From a candidate division KSB1 bacterium (GTDB taxonomy: Bacteria > Zhuqueibacterota > JdFR-76 > DREG01), in assembly GCA_022566355.1 (NCBI GenBank), contig JADFJB010000018.1, positions 1 through 46,418 on the forward strand: 46,418 nucleotides of DNA. The letters run 5' to 3'. The translations under genes were made by a program, and so were the position numbers. The notes beneath the pieces were generated by a model that was given only the letters and a program-made list of their open reading frames with translations, ran no database searches and had not been told where the DNA came from. Shown here in pieces: positions 33,101-42,300 of the stretch (position 1 is its first letter; every line of letters starts with the position of its first letter).

Positions 33101-34199
33101 TTAAAAAACTCTTCCAATTCCTATTCTAAGTCCAAAGCTTTGTTTTGATGGTCTATAAATGGTTTCAGTAATGAATAAGGTTTTTCGCATTTTATAAGAA
33201 GCTTTAATACCATATTTCCAGTTTTTGTTATAACCTGCACCACCGGCCCAAATTCTAGTTTTGTGATTAGAAAAATGGTAATTCAACCCGACTGCTATGG
33301 GTAAAAAGACGATATCGTCCAATGCAGAAATTGATGCAAATAACTTCCCGATGACTCCAAATCGTATGACCACCATTGGGATAACAAAAGATAACGGGGC
33401 TTCATCACAATATCCTTTTTCTCTTTTTACATAACTGATTCCAATTCTAAATCCAAAATATTTCCAATTCCTATCACCCCCTAATGAAAAATAAAATATA
33501 TCTGCTACTGATTTATATTGATTAGCGATTGCTCCTTCGCAAAACTTTAACCCTTCTTCTCTATGGCTTAATAGCCCACTCTTAAGATAGATACCAGACA
33601 TCAAATAATTTTCAGATTTAAGCACAAGAAGCGCGCTTCTTTATAGTCAGAAACCGTTTCATTGTCATCCTTATCAAAATAGCCAACTCCTATAGCGGCG
33701 ATACCTATGAAATTTTTTTTATTTCTTTTTCGAAAACCTGCCGGATCCCAAATTCCTTTTTTATTCTTAATCGCGATTCGTGATGCTTTTATATATTTAC
33801 TTTTGTATAAGGTGTCAATTTGTACATATTTCCCAAATCCTTTTTTGAGATAAATTTCGGTTACAATTTTTTTTGAAATGGGTATTTTTGAATTAAATGT
33901 ACTGAAACGATCTTTGCATCTCTATTACTTTCTGGCGAAGGCTCAATAATAAAATCCTGGTTGAGGAGCTTTATTACAGCGTAAAGCTTGATATGTCTTG
34001 CCAAATAATTGAATAATGAGTCTGGCTCATTTATTGATGGTGATTCCACATTCGCCAATTTTATTATCTGCTCATTTTCTAACTTAAATAAATTTGAATC
34101 GAGAATTTCAATAATTTTCATTTTTTGAGCGAAGGCAGGAGTGCATAGAATAAAGAGCATGGAAATTGTTGCCGGGAGTATTTTAATAGCTCCGGTCAT
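33101..34199 (-). pseudogene. Secreted SNase-like/outer-membrane-barrel fusion, broken by two frameshifts
   Basis: Three consecutive frames form one gene. Part 1 (ATG at 34199, AAGGA upstream) has a signal peptide (MTGAIKILPATISMLFILCTPAFA) and the start of an SNase-like OB domain (DSNLFKLENEQIIKLANVESP ... ESNRDAKIVSVHLIQKYP). Part 2 completes it (KKIVTEIYLKKGFGKYVQID ... KNKKGIWDPAGF); one extra A in the A8 run (33867-33874 on plus) joins them as FQKKIVTE. Part 3 (from about 33625) continues as beta-strands ending GLRIGIGRVF; a one-base addition near 33626-33629 gives EARFF-VLKSEN. The joined protein, about 366 aa, would have an SNase-like N-terminal half and an outer-membrane-barrel-like C-terminal half. 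Several SNase catalytic residues are not obvious, so nuclease activity is uncertain. Confidence 0.6.
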
Positions 34200-34314
34200 T
34201 ATAAATCCTTACTCAAGCTGGCAACATAGTGTTTTTTTGGCAAAGTTTTGGTTATGACAAGATAATTCATACAGATTAACAATCCGCACAGTCTTTTAAA
34301 TAAAACAATAATAT

Positions 34315-34473
34315 AGCCACGGATTTGCCCGGATAAAACACGGATTTAATAAATGGAGTTTATAAATTTCACTTTTTCGATTTAGAAGATTTCTACAAAT
34401 ATCAAATTGCTATTAATGATTTTTAATTTTTTTAACGAATTTTATCCGCGTCAATCAGTGAAAATCCGTGGCT
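34315..34473. repeat. Inverted-repeat element with AGCCACGGAT ends
   Basis: AGCCACGGAT (34315-34324) and its exact complement ATCCGTGGCT (34464-34473) bound 159 bp. The next inner blocks (GGATAAAA and TTTTATCC) also pair. The interior is AT-rich. It lies between the SNase-like gene and the tricorn gene. The following 34485-34515 stretch (CTCTGCACTTCTCAGCGATC type) resembles the CGCTAAG family at 21453. This is a dispersed non-coding element. Confidence 0.65.
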
Positions 34474-34529
34474 TTATTTTTAATTACATAATCTCTGCAC
34501 TTCTCAGCGATCTCTGCGTTGAAATTTAT

Positions 34530-37500
34530 TCACTTCTTCGCACTCAAGCCCTTAGCCGTACGATCTTCCAGCGGTGGAGCCGGTGTCATCATAGGTGGAT
34601 TGGTTTTCAACAGTTTCAAAACTTCCTCAACCACTTTTTCGATCTGGGGATCTTTACCTTGCACCAGGATATTGGGATCGTCCCACACTTTGAAGTCCGG
34701 GGTCACACCCTCTCCTTCCCAGAACCAGTGCCCGTCATTATCGTAGAGCCTGGCGCCGGGAACGGTGATGCTGCCGCCATCGATCAAGCGGTGGCCTGTG
34801 GCTGGCCCGACCAGGATGCCCAATGTCCGCTCGCCGACGATAGGACCTGCTTTCAGCTCCTGAAACGCCCAGGGCAAGCCATCGCCGCCGGAACCAGCCC
34901 AACCATTGATCAGCATGCCAATGGGTCCGGTATTGGTCTTTATCGGCCAGGTGTGATCTCTGCCATGGCGCCAGTGTAAGTTGTAAACAACCGGGCGCTG
35001 CATCAATTCCAGGAAACGATCGGCTAGCTGCCCGCCGCCGTTAAAACGCTCGTCGATGATGAATCCTTTTTTATCTAATTGTCCATAATACATTCGCACC
35101 AGCTCCAGCTGGCCGCGGCTGCCGGTATTGGACATATAGACATAGCCGAGCTGACCATCCGAAAGTTTATCGACCATTTTGCGGTTGTTTTCGATCCATT
35201 CCAAATATCTCAGGTTCATCTCCTCCCTCTGGGTCAGGCATTTGATCACATGGTTTTTACTTTCCTCTTTTATACCGGTCCGGCTGACGGCCAGGTAAAC
35301 CGTTTTCCCCGACAGCCCTTCGAAGGCGGCATAAGGATCTTTTTTAAGATCCAGCGCCACGCCATTTACCGACAGGATATAATCGCCGATCTGCACATCC
35401 ACACCTGGCATATCGAATGGCGACCGCACCTCCGTATCCCACACTGCCGGCGTTACGATGCGTTTGATGCGGTACATGTCGTTATTCATTTCCCAATCGA
35501 TGCCCAGGAATCCGGTAACCAGTTGGGAGACGCTTTCAACATCTCCGCCCCGGGTGTAGGTATGGCCGGCGCTGAGTTCCGCAGCCAAATTGGACTGGAT
35601 AAACCTCACATCCCATCGTGTGCGGGCATCTTCGATCAAGGCGCCGTAACGCTGCCGTAATTTTTTCCAATCGACCTGGTGCATATTGGGATCATAGAAA
35701 AAATCCCGGTGCCGGCGCCAGGTATCCGTGAATATTTGCTGCCACTCCTCCCGCGGCACCAGTTCCATCACCAGGCCGTCGGTGGGGATGGGTTTCTCGA
35801 TCTTTTGTTTCGCCTCCGGCTTGATGATGCCGTATTTCTCTTTGCTGCTGACTATCAGAGATTTGCCATCCGCTGTTACTTTAGCGCTGTTTACGTCAGA
35901 AAGGATCGTCTCTTCTTCTCTTTTCTCGAAGTCGTAAAAGATCAAGGATGACGAGCTCTCTTCCGAACCGGTATTGGGACGCCTTAAGTATACCAACTTA
36001 TCCTTGAAGGGCATCAGTGCGGCAATATTTCCAGCTTTTGGCGGCAGGAGTACGAGCCGGGCTTCCAGGTTATCAAAATCAATGATGACCTCGGGTGTCT
36101 CTTCTTCTGATTTCTTTTCTTCCTTATCTCCCTTTTCATCCTTCTCGTCATCATCTTCCTTTTCTTTCTTTTCCTCTTTTTTGAATTCATCATTTTTCGG
36201 TTTCAGGAGCGATGGCGTATCCTTGGTCAGGCTAAGAGAAGCAATCTGGGTAGAGTTAGGATATATCCAGGTACCGTCCATATCGGAGTAGTTCGCTGAC
36301 AGGCTGCGATTGGTCAGGTAAAATAGGTATTTGCCGTCGGCGCTGAAAACCGGGTATGAATCTTCATAAAAACTGCTGGTTGCCTGGTGAGATGTGCCAT
36401 TCTCAACATCGTACAGGAAGATGGCATTATTGGCGTTTTCCATGCCCTGGTTAAATGCTATCCATTTTGAATCCGGCGACCAGGAAATCGGGTAACGAAA
36501 ACGTCCGCCATGCCCAACATTCCAATGGGTATTGCCTGCGGTCGTTACTTTTCCGCTTTCCGCATCTACCACAGAGATATTATTGGTCTCATCGATGAAA
36601 GCCAGCTTCTTGCTATTAGGCGACCAAAACAGGGCATAGCCAAAACCCATCTTTCGGTTGGTCAATTTTTTCGGTTCTGAAGTGCCATCGCTGGCTTGCA
36701 GGTAAATCTCATATTCGCCGGAACGGTCGCTCCAATAGGCAATCTGCTTACCATCCGGCGACCAGGCCGGATCGTGATCGAATGCGCCGCTGGATTGGGT
36801 CATATTGATGACATAGCCATCCAACGCCGGCACATTAAACAATTCGCCGCGGGCTTCGAAGACGATGCGCTTGCCCTCGGGACCGGCTGTCATATTTCTG
36901 ATGCTTTTGCTGACATCTTTAGATCGAGCCATTTCTGCCGACAGGTCGCTTACCACATTCACCGACACCGGCTTATACTGTTGGCTGTTCAGATCCATCA
37001 GGTATAACAAGCCACCGGCCTCGAAGACCAGATCATTCGGTCCGGCTGACAAAAAGGAAATATCGAAATCGTTGAATTGAGTAACTTGGGAAGTGGTTTT
37101 TGTTTGGGTATCATAGACCCAGATGTTGAGACGCATGTTCTTTGCCTGATCCGATAAGAAGTAGACTTTGTCGCCGGCCCAGGCGGGCTTGCCGTCGTTT
37201 GCATGATTGTTGGTAATGTTTTCGGCGCTATTGTTGCGCAAATCATAAATGATGATATCCGAGGCCAGACCGCCGCGATAGCGTTTGAAGGGATAGTTCT
37301 CGGTAATCTTGGTGATGTAGGCGAGGAAATTGCCGTCGGGTGAATAGCTTGCCAATTCTCCGTACGGCACCTTTAGCTTTTCTGGATTTCCACCATCCTT
37401 ACTGACCAAATAAAACTGCCGGAAACGCTGCTGGCCGCTTTCCCGGTTTGAGGCAAATAAAATGCGCTTGCCATCGGGATGCCAGTCGACCATGCGGTCG

Positions 37501-37820
37501 CTGTGGGATTGGTAGGTCAGCCGGGTTGGCACACCGCCCAGGGTTGGCATGACATAAATATCCACGTTGCCGTTGTAGCTGGCGTTATAGGCGATGGATT
37601 TGCCATCCGGTGAAAAGCGCGGCCAGGATTCCTCACCCGGCGAATGGGTAACCTGGATCGCCGTCCCGCCGCTTTTCGGCATGACCCAGATATCGCCGCC
37701 ATACACAAAGGTGATCTGGGTATCCGATACATCCATATAGCGCATGAGCTTGGCGCTGATCTGGGCGTGTGAGGTGGAGATTAGGAACAAACCGCAAAAT
37801 AGTAAGATTAGCTTTTTCAT
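34530..37820 (-). CDS. Tricorn-like S41 protease
   Basis: A 1096-aa protein with AAAGGA before the ATG and a signal peptide (MKKLILLFCGLFLISTSHA). Two beta-propellers made of WD40-like PD40 repeats (PRFSPDGKSIAYNA, WSPDGKQIAYWSDRSGEYE, etc.) cover about 20-540. A highly charged Glu/Lys/Asp linker (about 547-575) follows. Next come the C1/PDZ region (VQIGDYILSVNGVALDL, near 800) and an S41 catalytic domain. The tetrad expected from archaeal tricorn is conserved: Ser-His in SAGHTYTRGG (near 750), the nucleophile in GWAGSGGDGLPW (near 975) and Glu in FWEGEGVTPD (near 1035). This enzyme trims peptides in the periplasm or at the surface. Length matches canonical tricorn, with the acidic linker as an insertion. 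Confidence 0.9.
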   Translation of the reverse strand: MKKLILLFCGLFLISTSHAQISAKLMRYMDVSDTQITFVYGGDIWVMPKSGGTAIQVTHSPGEESWPRFSPDGKSIAYNASYNGNVDIYVMPTLGGVPTRLTYQSHSDRMVDWHPDGKRILFASNRESGQQRFRQFYLVSKDGGNPEKLKVPYGELASYSPDGNFLAYITKITENYPFKRYRGGLASDIIIYDLRNNSAENITNNHANDGKPAWAGDKVYFLSDQAKNMRLNIWVYDTQTKTTSQVTQFNDFDISFLSAGPNDLVFEAGGLLYLMDLNSQQYKPVSVNVVSDLSAEMARSKDVSKSIRNMTAGPEGKRIVFEARGELFNVPALDGYVINMTQSSGAFDHDPAWSPDGKQIAYWSDRSGEYEIYLQASDGTSEPKKLTNRKMGFGYALFWSPNSKKLAFIDETNNISVVDAESGKVTTAGNTHWNVGHGGRFRYPISWSPDSKWIAFNQGMENANNAIFLYDVENGTSHQATSSFYEDSYPVFSADGKYLFYLTNRSLSANYSDMDGTWIYPNSTQIASLSLTKDTPSLLKPKNDEFKKEEKKEKEDDDEKDEKGDKEEKKSEEETPEVIIDFDNLEARLVLLPPKAGNIAALMPFKDKLVYLRRPNTGSEESSSSLIFYDFEKREEETILSDVNSAKVTADGKSLIVSSKEKYGIIKPEAKQKIEKPIPTDGLVMELVPREEWQQIFTDTWRRHRDFFYDPNMHQVDWKKLRQRYGALIEDARTRWDVRFIQSNLAAELSAGHTYTRGGDVESVSQLVTGFLGIDWEMNNDMYRIKRIVTPAVWDTEVRSPFDMPGVDVQIGDYILSVNGVALDLKKDPYAAFEGLSGKTVYLAVSRTGIKEESKNHVIKCLTQREEMNLRYLEWIENNRKMVDKLSDGQLGYVYMSNTGSRGQLELVRMYYGQLDKKGFIIDERFNGGGQLADRFLELMQRPVVYNLHWRHGRDHTWPIKTNTGPIGMLINGWAGSGGDGLPWAFQELKAGPIVGERTLGILVGPATGHRLIDGGSITVPGARLYDNDGHWFWEGEGVTPDFKVWDDPNILVQGKDPQIEKVVEEVLKLLKTNPPMMTPAPPLEDRTAKGLSAKK

Positions 37821-38019
37821 GATAGGTCCTTTCGGTTGACGAGGTTGTGATTGACGGGCTAATGGTTAGAAAGTAGGTATTTAGGATTTTTGTTTCAAGA
37901 GGTTTGTTGGGGAATAGGTGGGCACACCAAGAATTGATTAAAAAGATTATTTAACAATAGAGGCTAACAACAGTTGGCTGTTTACCCAGTTTCACGCATC
38001 CATGCAGTAGATGTACTTC

Positions 38020-39231
38020 CTACTTCAATATTGCTAGCTTCCGTATTCTGGAAAACTCACCTGCGCGTATGTGGTAAAAATAGATACCACTTGTTAGATG
38101 CTGCGCATCAAAAACCACGTTATGTTCACCAGCATGCAGCTCTTCATCAACTAATGGCGCGACCTCTCTCCCTAAGATATCGAAGAGCTTTAGTGTAACC
38201 TTGGATTGTTGAGAAAGTGCAAACTTAATTGTAGTCTCCGCATTAAACGGGTTGGGGTAGTTTTGCTCCAATACCAGATGTTGGGGAATCTGATCCAAAT
38301 GATCATTTACTCCTACGGTAGTTGGTGTCTTAAATAAAAACGTGTCCGGGCTCGCGACATTAGATTTTCCGTCGGTGACATTGACGGTCCAACGATACGT
38401 CTCATCTGTAAGCAAATCGTTGGGCCAGTAGAAAACCAACACGGTGTCCAATATACCTGAAAGGACTATGTTTGGAAATTTGTCCAGAATCTTTAATTCA
38501 TACCGCAGCGTGTCCATTGAATCACTGTCAGTGGAAGCGTTCCACTTGAACCGGATTGAGTTTGAACTCAACACCGCCCCGTTCTCCGGAGCTAACAGAG
38601 GAAACTTCGTTGGCCGATTATTAATCGTTGCTGGATCTCCCGTGATAATGAAATGGTCAATCCAGACGAAATCGGAATGCTGTCCTCCCGGACCGCCATC
38701 TTGAATATGGTAGTTAATCGCAAAATAGATGTCCAAGTTGTCAAATGCCGAAAGATCAAAACCATACTTATGCCAGGAGCCTACCGGGCCGTCGACCTTG
38801 AAATAACCAAGGGTATCGGAAAAACTGGAAAGTTGATTATCGGTTGTGGAGACCAACACCAGCAGGGAATCATCAAAGGGTCCACCCACGGCCCCCGCCC
38901 AAAAATACAAGCTGTCTCCCTCGAAGATGACTGATATTTGCGGGCTGATCAGCCATTCATCGATGACACCCGCCAAATTGGCATTTTGAACATTGCTTGA
39001 CCAAAAACTTTGGCCTGCCTGAGGTTTTATCATCACTCCACTTGGGGTGGTTTCTGCCTGGGTGTATTCTATCCCTGTGCCGCTGCCATCTTTATCAATC
39101 ACCAGCCAATCCAATGGCAGTGCAGTTGTGTCAAATGTTGCTTCCCATTTAATTTGTGCGTGCGCATTGGAATTGATTGCCCACATTGAAATAAACAGAA
39201 CAATTAATCCTACCAAGGTAAAATATTTCAT
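38020..39231 (-). CDS. T9SS-secreted protein with choice-of-anchor-J-type domain
   Basis: A 403-aa protein, with AGGA before the ATG. A signal peptide (MKYFTLVGLIVLFISMWAINSNAHA) is followed by a beta-sandwich of the choice-of-anchor-J/MAM-like type (TTALPLDWLVIDKDGSGTG, AGQSFWSSN, WLISPQI, residues about 30-200). An FnIII-like domain (LLAPENGAVLSSNSIRFKW ... YRWTVNVTDG, about 215-300) comes next. The T9SS type A tail is the last 80 residues: LEQNYPNPFNAETTIKFAL, GREVAPLVDEELHAGEHNVV, SGIYFYHIRAGE, IRKLAILK. No catalytic site is apparent. It is probably a surface adhesin or binding protein, adjacent to the giant protein gene (138 bp). Confidence 0.82.
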   Translation of the reverse strand: MKYFTLVGLIVLFISMWAINSNAHAQIKWEATFDTTALPLDWLVIDKDGSGTGIEYTQAETTPSGVMIKPQAGQSFWSSNVQNANLAGVIDEWLISPQISVIFEGDSLYFWAGAVGGPFDDSLLVLVSTTDNQLSSFSDTLGYFKVDGPVGSWHKYGFDLSAFDNLDIYFAINYHIQDGGPGGQHSDFVWIDHFIITGDPATINNRPTKFPLLAPENGAVLSSNSIRFKWNASTDSDSMDTLRYELKILDKFPNIVLSGILDTVLVFYWPNDLLTDETYRWTVNVTDGKSNVASPDTFLFKTPTTVGVNDHLDQIPQHLVLEQNYPNPFNAETTIKFALSQQSKVTLKLFDILGREVAPLVDEELHAGEHNVVFDAQHLTSGIYFYHIRAGEFSRIRKLAILK

Positions 39232-39368
39232 AGGAAATTATCCTCACGTAAAATATTTCAGATTTTTTTCGTCCTGGATGCAGGAAGCAGCATGCTTAAT
39301 GCTCAAACGCGAACGCAGCCATCCTTCCAAATATTCGCTTAGCTAGAGCATCAGACAACCAAACGATT

Positions 39369-42300
39369 TCATTTCAACAGCAGCAGTTTGTGGGCCTTGG
39401 CAAACTTTCCTGCCTTAACCAGGTAGAAGTATACGCCGCTTGCGAGGCCAAACCTGGTTTCATTGAATGAGACTTTATACCGCCCTGCCGACTGTTTCTC
39501 ATCAACCAGAACAGTTACTTTCTGGCCCAGAATGTTGTAGATGACCAGTTCTACGTGTTGGTCTGTTGGAATTCCATATTCAATTGTTGTCTCCGGATTA
39601 AATGGATTGGGGTAGTTCTGGTTCAGATAAAATTCATAGGGTACCAGCTCGTCGCCATTGGCCAATGCCGTATAAACGTATGGCTCGAGCAATTGCCCCC
39701 CAATGTCATCGCTCTTAAACAGCACGGTGTTTTCGACTTTTCGGGTGTCATCTGCCTTAGAGTCGTACACCTGAAAACGAACGGAATCGCCTTCGGCCGT
39801 GTCTGAATAGATCGTCAGAAACACGAAATGTCCTTCCAGTTCGGGGACATATATGGGCTGGGCCAGGCCTCGGCAGGTCTCACCCACAAAAGCCCCGATG
39901 ATGTCATCGCTGCTGCTCAATGTCTGTCCATTGAATTCAAGCAGACCGGTCATGGTCATATTGTATTCATAAGCCTTCACGTCTAAGGACCATTCAGGTT
40001 TACCTGCAAACGCAATTGTGCTCTGGTTGTCGACAACTTCTTTACTCAAATCAGGATAGAGTAAATCGCCCGGCTTGCTAATTTTTAGCAGATACCCCTG
40101 GCCGGGAGTCATAACCTTCAAATCGCCGAGCCAGGCTCTGTTAAAGACATCATAATCGGCAAATTGGGTTTGGCTTTTGATGCGATCGCCGGTGGCAGGT
40201 TTCAACGAGGACAGTGCATCATTGACATCTAATAACTCGTCATGCATGTAGCCAATCCAATTCCAACCGCTATCGACCGGGATGGACGTGTTGAATAGGT
40301 CCACCGGTTCCCCAACTAAGCGAAGTTGGTCAGGGCTGCTCAAGTTAATGTGGTAGCTTTTGCCAGTTTCAATGCTTTCGAGATTACCTATCCAGCCGGT
40401 GCCCTCAAGATACTGACTGAAGCCGATCTGGCTCTTAATGAGATCGCCGTTCCTGGGTGATAGACTCATCAATGCCTCATCAAGAGATGTTTCTATTGTC
40501 TCGACATTGTTGGAAAACCAGGTCCAACCTGAATTCATAGAAAATGTTTGGAAAGATGCATCAGGTTCAATAAGAATCGGATTGGTGAGGCTACCATAGG
40601 AGGCATTGCTGCTAAAAAAATAGTCTGGCCTGAAGTATGCATATTCCTTGCCGGTTGAAGCATCCCACAAACGGAAAGTAAGAGGTTCGCCACTGGGCAC
40701 GTTGCTGTAAACAGTTATAAGGGCAACAAATCTACCGATGGCGGGAACATATTCCACATGGGTAACACCGCGGATTTCGTTGTCTACATAAACACTCAAC
40801 AGGTCAAAAACGTCGTCCGAAAGGCTAGTCTCTAGTATTAGCTGGGCGGTGACATTCATGCTATAGGTATACACACTTGGATTGATCTGCCATGCGGGCG
40901 CTTCATGCAGAACGTCGATAGAAACCTCTAATAGCTGCTGGCCGTGAGAGGTTTCTACAAATACCGTATCCTGATGGAGTCCGGTATCTAGCTGTCTATC
41001 GATTGTGAAGGTTATTTCTATTTCGCTCTCTGGTGCAATCTCACCGCTAAGCGGGCTGGGAGTGAGCCAGGCAGGGAAACGGCTGATGTTAAATGACAGG
41101 GTATCCGTGCTGGTATTATTCAGCTTGCTGGTGATCGATTCGGAACGGTTTTTATAGACTGTGGAAGAAACCATCGCGCTGGTCCAGTAAACCTGGCTTG
41201 GATCTACCCGAAAAGACCAACTGACCGCTTTGCGCAGTATCTTACCATTCACGGCTCGGATGTCCGATACTTTAGCAATTAATGTCCGGTTTGCCAGTTG
41301 CGAAAATGGCAAGCTCGGGCTGATATGGAGCGTTTCGCCGTTGCAGTTCAGTGTGACATCGATTCTTGCGTCATCATCGGCAAACCTCAACGAAACCTGG
41401 CGTTCGGCATCGATGGAAGCACAGTCCAGGGCGCCGCTGAGTCTGATGGATGGATTTTCGCCGACGTTGAGCACGCCATCGGAGGGTTCCGGAGTGCCAA
41501 GAACCAATAGCGTCCTGCGATCGATGCGGCCATGAATTGTACTGCTGTAAGTCACGCCTTCGTTACCGCCGTCGCTAACCGCGCGTAATTCATATTTACC
41601 ATCGGGCAGGTCAGAAACATCCCAATCTGCGACAATATAATCCGCAGGCAGTTCACGATAAGGGATTTCAAAAACCGTTAGCCACGCTTGTAACGGCTGC
41701 CGGTATTGAAGTTTAATGTTTTCAAGGTATTCATTATAGGGATCATAATCATTGATAATGATGGGCACGGATTCCTGGTCGCTGCTGCCCACGCTCCAAC
41801 CGCTATTTGGGTAAAGGAGATTCAAATTACTCAAGGAACTGCTAAAATGTGCGGAAAAAGTGACGGTATCAGCAATGGTCAGCTCTCCTCTGGCCAGCCA
41901 TTCGTCGTATTCACACGGTGGGGCTAACATCAATTGCAGATTCTCATAGTCGAAGGCGAGCGGTCCCCGTTCCACGGTCAAGGTTGCAGTGTAGGCCGAA
42001 TCTCCGGCCGGAATGAAATAGGAGAGTGCATTACCCATCGGCACGCCCCCGACCCTTATAATGGCACCATCGGGATTGCTGAGCTGAATGACCCGCAGAT
42101 CATATGCCCGGGCTTCGCCGCTTTCGCTGGTATTGCCTAAAGATAGAATAAACGTCGCCGGCTCATCGGGCGGAACGTCTTGCTGAATAAACGTGTCAAT
42201 GGCTAATTGCACGCCGTCCCGTGGCTGCGTGCCGGGCTCCCACGGGCAACTGCTGGTACCAGCAACCAGTTCGAACACCGGCGTACCATAGCCATTGACG

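Noticed and set aside
27856-33874. Programmed ribosomal frameshifting at the homopolymer sites
   Set aside because: The runs do not form standard X-XXY-YYZ slippery sites with a downstream structure, and several unrelated genes are affected, so indel error or mutation is simpler.
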